From: an uncultured Bacteroides sp.
GTDB taxonomy: Bacteria > Bacteroidota > Bacteroidia > Bacteroidales > Bacteroidaceae
Length of the DNA: 64,000 nucleotides
Assembly: GCA_949285075.1 (NCBI GenBank)
Contig: CASDXF010000024.1
Span: forward strand, 1 to 64,000
Reading direction: 5' to 3'
Positions within the stretch are counted from its first letter, which is position 1; each line of letters starts with the position of its first letter. The notes under the pieces were generated by a model. It had not been told where the DNA came from. It did not search any database and saw only the letters and a list, made by a program, of their open reading frames with translations. Both the position numbers and the translations under genes were made by a program. Below, in pieces: positions 38,203 to 45,723 of the stretch.

Positions 38203-38991
38203 ATGAAAAAAACAATTGTTTCAATTTGTATCGCGAGCGCGATGTGCACGATGATGTCGTGCCGCTCAACAGAAGGCGCTCTGCCCTTATCTTCGATAAA
38301 CGGAGAGTGGAACATCGTTGAAGTCAACGGCTCCGATGTATTAACCGGAGAAAACGGGACACTCCCCTTCATCGCTTTCGACACGGAAAAGGGACAAATA
38401 TCGGGAAACAGCGGCTGTAATCGCATGATGGGAAAATTCGACATAAACGCCAATCCCGGAAGCCTTGACCTCAAAGGAATCGCGAGCACCCGAATGATGT
38501 GCCCGGACATGGTAACGGAAAGAAATGTACTGAACGCATTGGCGCAAGTGAAACTGTACAGGCAAGCGGGAAAAAACAAAATGTACTTATGCAACGAAGC
38601 GAAACGCCCGGTAGTAGTGCTCGAAAAGAGAGAAGCGGGCGCAGACCTGCTGAAGCTGAACGGAAAATGGAACATAAAGGAAGTGAACGGAGAGGCGATT
38701 CCTTCCGGAATGGAAAAACAGCCGTTCTTGAGTTTCGACATAAAAAAGGGAACAATCCACGGCAACGCCGGATGCAACCTGATGAATGGAGGATTTGAGA
38801 CTCATGCGGAGCAAGCCAAGTCCATTTCGTTTCCCGGAGTGGCTACTACAATGATGGCCTGCCCCGACATGGAGACAGAAAGCAAGATTCTGAAAGCGAT
38901 GAACGAGGTGAAGTCGTTCGATTTCCTCTCCGATAACGAAGTCGCGTTGTACGACGCTAACGGGACGCCAGTTCTCTCGCTTACGAAATAA
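38203..38991 (+). CDS. lipoprotein with two META (HslJ-like) domains
   Basis: A 262-residue lipoprotein; the signal peptide MKKTIVSICIASAMCTMMSC ends at cysteine 20. It contains two META/DUF306 domains in tandem, each with the pattern NGEWNI or NGKWNI, then SGNSGCNRMMG or HGNAGCNLMNG, and finally MMCPDM or MACPDM. They span about 32-140 and 150-260. E. coli HslJ, with one such domain, is linked to novobiocin resistance and heat shock, but the role in Bacteroidota is unknown. The frame is open upstream into the MITE-like element; ATG 38203 is fixed by the signal peptide and promoter box. A terminator follows. Confidence 0.92.
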   Translation: MKKTIVSICIASAMCTMMSCRSTEGALPLSSINGEWNIVEVNGSDVLTGENGTLPFIAFDTEKGQISGNSGCNRMMGKFDINANPGSLDLKGIASTRMMCPDMVTERNVLNALAQVKLYRQAGKNKMYLCNEAKRPVVVLEKREAGADLLKLNGKWNIKEVNGEAIPSGMEKQPFLSFDIKKGTIHGNAGCNLMNGGFETHAEQAKSISFPGVATTMMACPDMETESKILKAMNEVKSFDFLSDNEVALYDANGTPVLSLTK

Positions 38992-39009
38992 CCTCACCTT
39001 AAAGACGGG

Positions 39010-39034
39010 AGGCGGCCGGCAGGCCGCCTTTCGT
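39010..39034 (+). terminator. terminator after META-domain gene
   Basis: AGGCGGCC (39010-39017) pairs with GGCCGCCT (39022-39029) around a 4-base loop, followed by TTCG. The GC stem is strong but the T run is short. Confidence 0.65.
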
Positions 39035-39097
39035 CATCCTATCGCATGAACGCTTTACATTTCCACGTCCAACCCTAACAGACACACTCTCTCGCTT

Positions 39098-39259
39098 ATG
39101 GCAGATAACTACTTAGAGAAGCAACGGGAACTATATGAGAAAAGAAAAGCCGAATGGGAAAAAGCGAAAAGGTACAAGAAGAAAAGTTCGCTCGCCCCGC
39201 ACGGCAAAGACGGCAAATCTACAGAACCGTCCAAGTTAAGACGAAATCCGGATGAATGA
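39098..39259 (+). CDS. small charged protein (53 aa)
   Basis: An ATG-started frame of 53 codons rich in Lys, Arg and Glu: it begins MADNYLEKQRELYEKRKAEW and continues with a KRYKKKSS stretch. Such short helical proteins with a MADNYLE-type start are common near this position in Bacteroidota genomes, without a known role. The 3' end overlaps the end of the convergent PPTase gene by 41 bases. It is too short for many gene finders. Evidence is the codon pattern and the family-like N terminus only. Confidence 0.65.
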   Translation: MADNYLEKQRELYEKRKAEWEKAKRYKKKSSLAPHGKDGKSTEPSKLRRNPDE

Positions 39260-39851
39260 GGTAGGCTATGCGGAAAAGCGCCTCGCCTCCCTCAGTATGG
39301 CCCGAGACCTGAAAGCGCCCGCCGGCTTCCGGAAGAAATGGAGACAGGCGAAGCGAACGAAGGTCAGCGTCAGGCCTGTCCATGCACTTATAGACGGTCT
39401 CTTTGGCCGACCAGTGCAGTAGAAGTCCCCATGTGATATCCGCACGATACGGAAAGACCAGTTCGTCAGGCCGTATGAAACGGTCCGTTATCCGATGAAT
39501 GCGCCTGCCATACCGTTCTATGTCAACCCCCACCCTCTTGCCATCACCAACGATTACCGACGCGTAACCCACGGTATGAGATACGCTTATGCTGTAAGAC
39601 CCATCCTCCAAATAAGGTTTTCCGTCACTGTGATAAGCGATAATCTTATCCTCTCCCAAAAGCGTAAACAGCAATACCCGGACGGACAGCCATTCCTGCC
39701 TCCGTTGCACTGACGCGAACCGTCCGACGGCCTTTTCGTAATTCATCCTGAGCGAACGGGGCAATAGCCTCAGCAGCGTCTCAACGGACTCATCCATCTT
39801 CCACACCGCCAATAGACAAGACTCGCCCCTATATGCGAAGAATAAAGCCAT
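39219..39851 (-). CDS. 4'-phosphopantetheinyl transferase superfamily protein
   Basis: A 210-residue Sfp-type phosphopantetheinyl transferase, which loads the phosphopantetheine arm of CoA onto acyl- or peptidyl-carrier proteins. The key motifs VGVDIERYGR at about 103-112 and WSAKETVYKCM at about 150-160 hold the magnesium ligands D, E and E. Two ATG starts are possible; 39851 gives a 4-base gap to gldE, while 39878 overlaps it. The downstream position next to gldE is conserved in Bacteroidota. No carrier protein or synthase is nearby, so the substrate is unknown. Confidence 0.85.
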   Translation of the reverse strand: MALFFAYRGESCLLAVWKMDESVETLLRLLPRSLRMNYEKAVGRFASVQRRQEWLSVRVLLFTLLGEDKIIAYHSDGKPYLEDGSYSISVSHTVGYASVIVGDGKRVGVDIERYGRRIHRITDRFIRPDELVFPYRADITWGLLLHWSAKETVYKCMDRPDADLRSLRLSPFLPEAGGRFQVSGHTEGGEALFRIAYLIHPDFVLTWTVL

Positions 39852-39855
39852 AGTC

Positions 39856-41205
39856 TTAATCCTCTTTCTCCTCGTCATCCCGCTCCTTCACAGGATTAAT
39901 CGTAAACCTAACTTTTAAGATACGCCGGTTATCCATCTCCAATACCTCGAACTCATAATTACGGTAAGAGACTTTTTCATGAAGCGCGGGAAATTCTCCT
40001 TTTATTTCGAGCAGCATTCCCGCCAACGTGTCCGCTTCACCCACTACTTTTTCAAACTCCCCCTCATCTACCTTCGTTATCTTATAAAAGTCCGTAAGCA
40101 AGGTTTTCGCCTCGAACACCCACACGTTTTCGCCTAATACGGTGTAGGTTCGCTCCTCCTCGTCATACTCGTCATGTATCTCGCCCACTATCTCCTCAAT
40201 AATGTCTTCCATCGTTATCAGTCCGGAAGTCCCTCCGAACTCATCCACAACAATAGCGATGTGAACCTTGTTTACTTGCAAATCCCTTAGCAAGTCGTCA
40301 ATCATTTTCGTCTCCGGCACAAAATAAGCGGGCCTTATCAACGATTGCCATCGGAAGCTATCTCCTCTTTGAATATACGGGAACAGGTCTTTGATATACA
40401 ATATCCCCTTTATATCATCCCGCGAACCTGAATATACGGGGATACGCGAGTATGAATTTTCAACGACACACTGTATCACCTTCCTGAAAGGTGTCCTGAT
40501 ATCCAAGTCGACCATATCTAAGCGAGCGGTCATAACCTCCTTTACTGTTTCTCCACCAAAACGGATAACACCTTCCAGAATATCATTCTCCTCCGAAATC
40601 TCCGCCTTATCCGTAAGCTCCAACGCATGCGAAAGTTCATCGACGGAAACAGTCTGATTCTTCTTCACGAAACGTTTATCAAAAAAGCCCACCATGTGGA
40701 GCAGCATTGAAGACAAGGGATAAAAAAGATTCTCTAAAAAACAAAATATGGATGCGGAGCATCGACAATAAGCCAACGTTTTCCCCGAGAAATATATCTT
40801 GAAAAGTATTCTGGTTAACAACAGCAATACGGTTAGCGCTATAGTTAACACCAAAAAGGGTATTAAGAAAGAATCACACCCAAACGCATTAGCAAAGAAA
40901 AGACACCCAAGCACAACCACGGATACATTCACAAAAGCACCTGTAATCAGCACCGTCATCAGTAATCGTTTCGGGGTATCCAACAACTTCACAATCTTCT
41001 TATCAGAGGAAAAATCACCGCTTTCATCAAGGTTCCTTAAATCAGCGGCAGAAAGAGAAGAAAAAGCCTCCTCCGCAACAGCTACAAAGCCAGAAATCAA
41101 TAAAAGAACAACTATCAACAAAACGGTAATAATAGAAGGAACGTCTATCGCAATACCGTCAAAAACATTAGCCAATAATAAGCTTAAACTATCGTCCGAA
41201 TCCAA
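39856..41205 (-). CDS. gldE: GldE, CNNM/CBS-domain membrane protein
   Basis: About 449 residues. The N terminus has a DUF21/CNNM domain with three to four membrane segments (ITVLLIVVLLLISGFVAVAEEAFSS at about 25-50, then the segment LTIALTVLLLLTRILF). Two CBS domains follow (about 210-330, with MTARLDMVDLDIRT and IAIVVDEFGGTSGLITMEDIIEEIVGEI). The end is a CorC_HlyC transporter-associated domain. In Flavobacterium, GldE can replace or assist GldD in gliding; in non-gliding Bacteroidales the role is not known, though related proteins act in cation efflux. No ATG fits; TTG at 41205 (giving LDSDDSLS) or TTG at 41229 are the candidates. Confidence 0.88.
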   Translation of the reverse strand: MDSDDSLSLLLANVFDGIAIDVPSIITVLLIVVLLLISGFVAVAEEAFSSLSAADLRNLDESGDFSSDKKIVKLLDTPKRLLMTVLITGAFVNVSVVVLGCLFFANAFGCDSFLIPFLVLTIALTVLLLLTRILFKIYFSGKTLAYCRCSASIFCFLENLFYPLSSMLLHMVGFFDKRFVKKNQTVSVDELSHALELTDKAEISEENDILEGVIRFGGETVKEVMTARLDMVDLDIRTPFRKVIQCVVENSYSRIPVYSGSRDDIKGILYIKDLFPYIQRGDSFRWQSLIRPAYFVPETKMIDDLLRDLQVNKVHIAIVVDEFGGTSGLITMEDIIEEIVGEIHDEYDEEERTYTVLGENVWVFEAKTLLTDFYKITKVDEGEFEKVVGEADTLAGMLLEIKGEFPALHEKVSYRNYEFEVLEMDNRRILKVRFTINPVKERDDEEKED

Positions 41206-41279
41206 AAGATTTATATTTAAATTAAACAAAACACGCTTTCTTAAGCGTTAACCGAGAAGGACTTATCCTTCTCCGGCCT

Positions 41280-41693
41280 TTAAAAGGGCAGATCATTCGC
41301 TGAATTATTCTGGGCCTGCGTACCGGCACATCCCAAAGGCAAAGAACCAGTGGAATTGCTCTTCGGTGTCAGCATCTCCATATTATCCACATATATTTCT
41401 GTAATATAACGCAAAGCTCCCGACTGGTCACTGTAAGAACGCGTCCTTATCTTTCCCTCTATATACAACTTATCTCCTTTGTGCACGTACTTATCTACAA
41501 TTTCCGCCAAGCGATTGGAAGCAACTATATTATGCCACTCCGTTCTTTCCGGAATCTGGGTTCCATTCGCCAACGTATAAGCGCGCTCAGTCGTAGCTAA
41601 TGAAAAAGTCGCCACAGCTGCCCCTGAATCAAAATATTTCACTTTCGGGTCTTGCCCGACATTACCTAATAATATAACTTTATTTACCGACAT
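41280..41693 (-). CDS. ssb: single-stranded DNA-binding protein
   Basis: A 137-residue SSB with an OB fold (MSVNKVILLGNVGQDPKVKY to about residue 105) and a short acidic C-terminal tip, DLPF, which binds partner repair proteins. ERTEWHNIV and LYIEGKIRTRSY are standard. The frame is open 20 codons further upstream, but MSVNKV is the family start. It lies between mutY and gldE, an arrangement conserved in Bacteroidota. The linker between the OB fold and tip is short (about 25 residues). Confidence 0.95.
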   Translation of the reverse strand: MSVNKVILLGNVGQDPKVKYFDSGAAVATFSLATTERAYTLANGTQIPERTEWHNIVASNRLAEIVDKYVHKGDKLYIEGKIRTRSYSDQSGALRYITEIYVDNMEMLTPKSNSTGSLPLGCAGTQAQNNSANDLPF

Positions 41694-41766
41694 ACTGACG
41701 TTTACTATTAAAAAACGAATTGAATTCGCAGCCAAAATTATACAGAATAACAATATTCACAAAAAA

Positions 41767-42831
41767 TTACTCCATTTTTTTCTGAAAGACATGCTTATCT
41801 ATAAAAGTGCACAATAATTTAGGAAACGCATATTTATCCAAATCGTCAATCCTTATTCTCTCATAGCCGCACAGATGAAGTGGACAGGAAGGTAACGACA
41901 TCTCATAAAAATTAGCGTAAATTACCTGATGTGACAGCACGTGCTTCACATTCGTATAAACCACATGTAATGAATACACCTTTTCGACGGAAGAAGCGAA
42001 CGATAGGAATTCGGGTAAATCCAACAGCTCTTCCTTTTCTTTAATTTCTGCCAGCGTCTCAATTAAAGGAAATTCAAACAAATTTCTCCAAATGTCATCG
42101 CCACTACGCTTATGCAAATAAGTGTATTCGCCCGAACGCACATATATATAATTAAAATAACGGTAAACAACTTTCGCCTTATGCCGTTTTACCGGAAGCA
42201 AAGAGACTCTTTTTTTTCTTAAAGCCAAACAACCTTCTTGTAATGGACAAAATGCGCAATTTGGCGAACGAGGGGTGCACTGTAAAGCTCCAAAGTCCAT
42301 AATAGCCTGATTGTAAGTTGCCGGAGACTTTTTATCAAGCATCTCTTCGGCCAAAGCCGCAAACACTTTCTTTCCTTCCGCTGAATCTATCGGGACATCA
42401 ATTCCCCAATAGCGAGATAAGACACGATAGACATTGCCATCTACTACCGCATAAGGCATTCCATAAGCAAATGAGCAAATAGCCGCCGCCGTATACTCAC
42501 CAACTCCTTTCAACTTTAAAACTTCTTCGTATGTTTTCGGGAAAGATCCATTCATACTCTTAGCCGCTAAATGCAGATTGCGAGCGCGAGAATAATATCC
42601 CAATCCTTGCCAATACCTCATGACCTCATCCTCACTTGCGCAAGCCAATGAATCCACGTCTGGAAAACGAGAGACAAACCGAACATAATAATCATACCCT
42701 TGCGCCACACGCGTCTGTTGAAGAATTATCTCAGATATCCAAATCAAATAAGGGTCAGAAGATTCACGCCACGGTAAATCGCGCCGGTTTTCTCCATACC
42801 ACTCTATAATCTTCTTCGTAAAATCATTCAT
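41767..42831 (-). CDS. mutY: A/G-specific adenine glycosylase
   Basis: A 354-residue glycosylase that removes adenine opposite 8-oxoguanine. The helix-hairpin-helix LKGVGEYTAAAICSFAYG at about 110-127, the catalytic aspartate in VVDGNVYRVLSR and the iron-sulfur ligands CTPRSPNCAFCPLQEGC (C-x6-C-x2-C-x5-C) at about 190-206 are present, followed by the NUDIX-like 8-oxoG reading domain. ATG 42831 is chosen over a GTG two codons earlier. A minus-strand -7-like box TATTTTTG at 43043-43036 lies upstream; if used, the MITE-like element at 42865-43029 falls inside the 5' leader. Confidence 0.94.
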   Translation of the reverse strand: MNDFTKKIIEWYGENRRDLPWRESSDPYLIWISEIILQQTRVAQGYDYYVRFVSRFPDVDSLACASEDEVMRYWQGLGYYSRARNLHLAAKSMNGSFPKTYEEVLKLKGVGEYTAAAICSFAYGMPYAVVDGNVYRVLSRYWGIDVPIDSAEGKKVFAALAEEMLDKKSPATYNQAIMDFGALQCTPRSPNCAFCPLQEGCLALRKKRVSLLPVKRHKAKVVYRYFNYIYVRSGEYTYLHKRSGDDIWRNLFEFPLIETLAEIKEKEELLDLPEFLSFASSVEKVYSLHVVYTNVKHVLSHQVIYANFYEMSLPSCPLHLCGYERIRIDDLDKYAFPKLLCTFIDKHVFQKKME

Positions 42832-42864
42832 GTCCACAACGTTTCCTTCTACATTATTAATTTA

Positions 42865-43029
42865 AGAGGCTGTTTAAATTTTGCGTTTAAGTAATTTTGT
42901 CAGGTCTCTTTTGAGTCCCTTTCCGGTCTCTTTTCCCGATTCCGCTCGTCAGATAGCCCGCTCGCAAAACCGGAAAACATCTTCAAAAAGGACGTCAAAA
43001 TAAACCCGAGCAAAACGCAAACAGACTCT
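42865..43029. mobile_element. MITE-like element, 165 bp, AGAGNCTGTTT ends
   Basis: The left end AGAGGCTGTTTAAATTTTGC and the right end, which reads AGAGTCTGTTTGCGTTTTGC in reverse complement, form terminal inverted repeats. The interior holds GGTCTCTTTTGAGTCCCTTT and the core CTCGTCAGATAGCCCGCT also found at 8529, 37926, 63306 and (decayed) 30188. It sits 34 bases before the mutY start and just downstream of a probable mutY promoter box. Confidence 0.82.
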
Positions 43030-43035
43030 AAGGCA

Positions 43036-43043
43036 CAAAAATA
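43036..43043 (-). promoter_or_regulatory. putative -7 box for mutY
   Basis: Minus-strand TATTTTTG (TAnnTTTG). It lies just outside the MITE-like element, about 205 bases before mutY. Confidence 0.4.
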
Positions 43044-43118
43044 GCTTTTATCCCGCCGAAAAACAAAAGCCATAGCGAAGTCGTCGACACTTTCTCATCC
43101 AACGGGTGAAGCTTTTTT

Positions 43119-43228
43119 CATGTACAACAACCGCCAGAATCTTGTACATCAATCACCTGACTCTTGCACAAGAATTGAACGAATCTTGTACATGGGTACA
43201 AGGGATCTTCACAACGCCCGGAGCACAT
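43119..43228. repeat. tandem array, 22-bp period, about 4-5 units
   Basis: CATGTACAA at 43119, CTTGTACAT at 43141, CTTGCACAA at 43163, CTTGTACAT at 43185 and a weak CTTCACAAC at 43207 are spaced exactly 22 bases apart. The linkers vary (AATCACCTGACT, GAATTGAACGAAT). It lies between divergent mutY and the HU gene. Confidence 0.8.
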
Positions 43229-43340
43229 TCCGGCACGCATCCGCCGGACACTTTAGTCGATTCCGCCTCTAAGAAAACTTAATCGCCCCATTTTTACTCA
43301 AAAAATACAGAATATATTTTTTTAGGAACTTAAAAAGCTA

Positions 43341-43348
43341 TATATTTG
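43341..43348 (+). promoter_or_regulatory. -7 promoter box for HU gene
   Basis: TATATTTG, a perfect TAnnTTTG box, 47 bases before the HU ATG. Confidence 0.65.
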
Positions 43349-43395
43349 CACACCAAAAAATTAGCGATAATAAAGTAATAATATTTTTTTGAGAA

Positions 43396-43671
43396 ATGAC
43401 TAAAGCAGATATTGTAAACGAGATTGCAAAGAAGACCGGGATTGATAAGGTTACCGTGCTTACATCTATTGAAGCTTTCATGGATGTCGTAAAAGATTCT
43501 TTGTCAAATGATGAAAACGTATACCTTCGTGGATTCGGTAGTTTCGTAGTAAAGAAAAGAGCACAAAAAACCGCTCGTAACATTTCTAAGAACACTACCA
43601 TCATCATTCCTGAGCATAATATTCCGGCTTTCAAACCAGCTAAAACATTTACAATTTCAGTAAAGAAATAA
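43396..43671 (+). CDS. hup: HU-family DNA-binding protein
   Basis: A 91-residue classical HU protein, a dimeric nucleoid protein that bends DNA. It begins MTKADIVNEIAKKTGIDK, has the helix-turn-helix LTSIEAFMDVVKDSL, the signature VYLRGFGSFVVKKRAQKTARN at about 47-67 (arm start) and IPEHNIPAFKPAKTF with the arm-tip proline. Its size is standard, unlike the longer HU-HIG protein at 15071. A tiny basic gene and then RNase E/G follow on the same strand, an order conserved in Bacteroidota. Confidence 0.95.
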   Translation: MTKADIVNEIAKKTGIDKVTVLTSIEAFMDVVKDSLSNDENVYLRGFGSFVVKKRAQKTARNISKNTTIIIPEHNIPAFKPAKTFTISVKK

Positions 43672-43706
43672 TTAAAAAAGAGTATTAACCATAAAACATT
43701 TGAATT

Positions 43707-43799
43707 ATGCCAAGCGGAAAAAAGAAAAAAAGGCACAAAATGTCTACTCATAAACGGAAGAAAAGACTAAGAAAAAACAGACATAAAAGCAAAAAATAG
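43707..43799 (+). CDS. AURKAIP1/COX24-domain mini-protein (30 aa)
   Basis: An ATG-started frame of 30 codons reading MPSGKKKKRHKMSTHKRKKR and then LRKNRHKSKK. Sixteen or more residues are Lys or Arg. It matches the tiny Bacteroidota proteins annotated with the AURKAIP1/COX24 C-terminal domain, related to the mitochondrial ribosomal protein mS38, so a ribosome-bound role is likely by homology. It lies 35 bases after hup and is followed by a hairpin (43827-43869). It is below the length cut-off of most gene callers. Confidence 0.85.
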   Translation: MPSGKKKKRHKMSTHKRKKRLRKNRHKSKK

Positions 43800-43826
43800 T
43801 TTTATAAGGTCTGTTAAAAAACAGAT

Positions 43827-43869
43827 AAAGAACAAACTTGTGAAGCTCATGTTTTCAAGTTTGTTCTTT
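43827..43869 (+). terminator. hairpin between mini-protein gene and RNase gene
   Basis: AAAGAACAAACTTG (43827-43840) is a perfect 14-bp inverted repeat with CAAGTTTGTTCTTT (43856-43869). A short T run follows (GTTTAAAT). It may end the hup transcript partially, allowing lower expression of the RNase gene. Confidence 0.65.
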
Positions 43870-43947
43870 GTTTAAATAAACAATTGAAGCAAGACATTCG
43901 TTACTAATGGAAAATCAATAGTAATAAATTAAGAAAGAATAAATAGT

Positions 43948-45522
43948 GTGACAAGCGAATTAGTAGTAGATGTACAATCCAAAGAAGTATCCATCGCTCT
44001 TCTTGAAGACAAAAGTCTAGTGGAACTTCAAAGCGAAGGAAGAAACAGTTCTTTCGCTGTTGGTAATATGTATTTAGGGCGTATAAAAAAATTAATGCCA
44101 GGATTAAATGCTTGTTTTGTAGATGTCGGTTACGAAAAAGACGCCTTCCTTCACTATTTAGATCTTGGGCCCCAATTCAACTCTCTTGAAAAGTATATAA
44201 GACAGACTACTAGCGACAAGAAAAGGATAAATTCTATCAGCAAGATGAATCTACTCCCAGACCTTGATAAAGAAGGTACTGTCTCCAATACGCTGAAACA
44301 AGGTCAGGAAGTTGTAGTTCAGATTGTTAAAGAGCCAATATCCACTAAAGGTCCAAGATTAACCTCTGAAATCTCGTTTGCAGGACGTTATCTTGTACTT
44401 ATTCCTTTTAACGATAAAGTTTCCGTATCTCAGAAAATAAAATCAAGTGAAGAGCGGGCTCGCCTCAAACAATTATTAATGAGCATTAAGCCAAAAAATT
44501 TCGGCGTTATTGTTCGTACGGTAGCAGAAGGTAAACGAGTAGCAGAACTCGACGGAGAGTTAAAAGTCCTTATCAAGCATTGGGAAGACGCTATAGCGAA
44601 AGTACAAAAAGCGACTAAATATCCTACATTAATTTATGAAGAAACTAGCCGAGCCGTAGGTTTATTACGTGATCTCTTTAACCCTTCCTTTGAAAATATA
44701 TATGTAAATGACGAATCCGTATATAACGAGATTAAGGATTACGTGACATTAATTGCTCCGGAACGAACCAACATCGTAAAACTATACAAAGGAAACCTTC
44801 CTATTTATGATAACTTTAATATCACGAAACAGATAAAATCGTCATTTGGAAAAACTGTTTCATACAAAAGCGGAGCTTACCTAATTATCGAACATACGGA
44901 AGCACTGCATGTAGTGGATGTAAATAGTGGAAACCGTACAAAAAACGCAAACGGACAAGAAGGTAACGCATTGGAAGTAAATCTAGGAGCCGCAGACGAA
45001 TTAGCACGCCAATTGCGATTAAGAGACATGGGGGGAATCATCGTTGTCGATTTCATAGATATGAATGAAGCCGAAAACCGCCAGAAGCTTTATGAACGCA
45101 TGTGCTCTAACATGCAAAAAGATAGAGCCAAACATAACATTTTACCTCTCAGTAAATTCGGGCTAATGCAAATTACTCGTCAGCGTGTACGACCGGCAAT
45201 GGATGTAAATACAACGGAAACTTGTCCTACCTGTTTCGGGAAGGGAACGATCAAATCATCCATTCTTTTCACTGACACTTTAGAGAGTAAAATTGACTAT
45301 CTAGTTAACAAGCTAAGAATAAAGAACTTTTCATTACATGTTCATCCATATGTAGCCGCCTACATTAATCAAGGATTAGTATCCTTAAAACGTAAGTGGC
45401 AGCTGAAATACGGATTTGGGATTAAAATTGTTCCTAATCAGAAATTAGCCTTCTTACAGTACATATTTTACGATGTGCACAAAGAGGAAATTGATATGAA
45501 AGAAGAAATCGAAATAAAATAA
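43948..45522 (+). CDS. rng: ribonuclease E/G family protein
   Basis: A 524-residue endoribonuclease acting in rRNA maturation and mRNA decay. The S1-like RNA-binding domain is at about 35-125 (GNMYLGRIKKLMPGLNACFVDVGYEKDAFLHYLDL). The DNase I-like catalytic core includes VVDVNSGNRT at about 332-341 and VVDFIDM at about 368-374, whose aspartates bind magnesium. The zinc-link C-x2-C is CPTCFGKG at about 425. Like RNase G, it lacks the long scaffold tail of RNase E. The start is GTG at 43948 with no close ATG. A terminator follows. Confidence 0.94.
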   Translation: MTSELVVDVQSKEVSIALLEDKSLVELQSEGRNSSFAVGNMYLGRIKKLMPGLNACFVDVGYEKDAFLHYLDLGPQFNSLEKYIRQTTSDKKRINSISKMNLLPDLDKEGTVSNTLKQGQEVVVQIVKEPISTKGPRLTSEISFAGRYLVLIPFNDKVSVSQKIKSSEERARLKQLLMSIKPKNFGVIVRTVAEGKRVAELDGELKVLIKHWEDAIAKVQKATKYPTLIYEETSRAVGLLRDLFNPSFENIYVNDESVYNEIKDYVTLIAPERTNIVKLYKGNLPIYDNFNITKQIKSSFGKTVSYKSGAYLIIEHTEALHVVDVNSGNRTKNANGQEGNALEVNLGAADELARQLRLRDMGGIIVVDFIDMNEAENRQKLYERMCSNMQKDRAKHNILPLSKFGLMQITRQRVRPAMDVNTTETCPTCFGKGTIKSSILFTDTLESKIDYLVNKLRIKNFSLHVHPYVAAYINQGLVSLKRKWQLKYGFGIKIVPNQKLAFLQYIFYDVHKEEIDMKEEIEIK

Positions 45523-45617
45523 ACAATCGGTGTAGTCAGGCTTAAAATCCAAATCATTTCCTAAAATGAGAAAGTAATCGCCTTAAATAAACAATTATTA
45601 TTCAAATGAATAAAAAG

Positions 45618-45651
45618 AGGGTGCATCAATATGAACGATGCACCCTTTTTA
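45618..45651 (+). terminator. Rho-independent terminator after rng
   Basis: AGGGTGCATC (45618-45627) pairs perfectly with GATGCACCCT (45637-45646) and is followed by TTTT. A preceding A run (45612-45616) makes it bidirectional, serving the convergent transglutaminase gene as well. Confidence 0.9.
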
Positions 45652-45723
45652 CTTCTCTTTAAATCGCATCACGGAATAATCCGAATTACTTTATACAACG
45701 CAATTTAAAAACCGGGTTATTCA

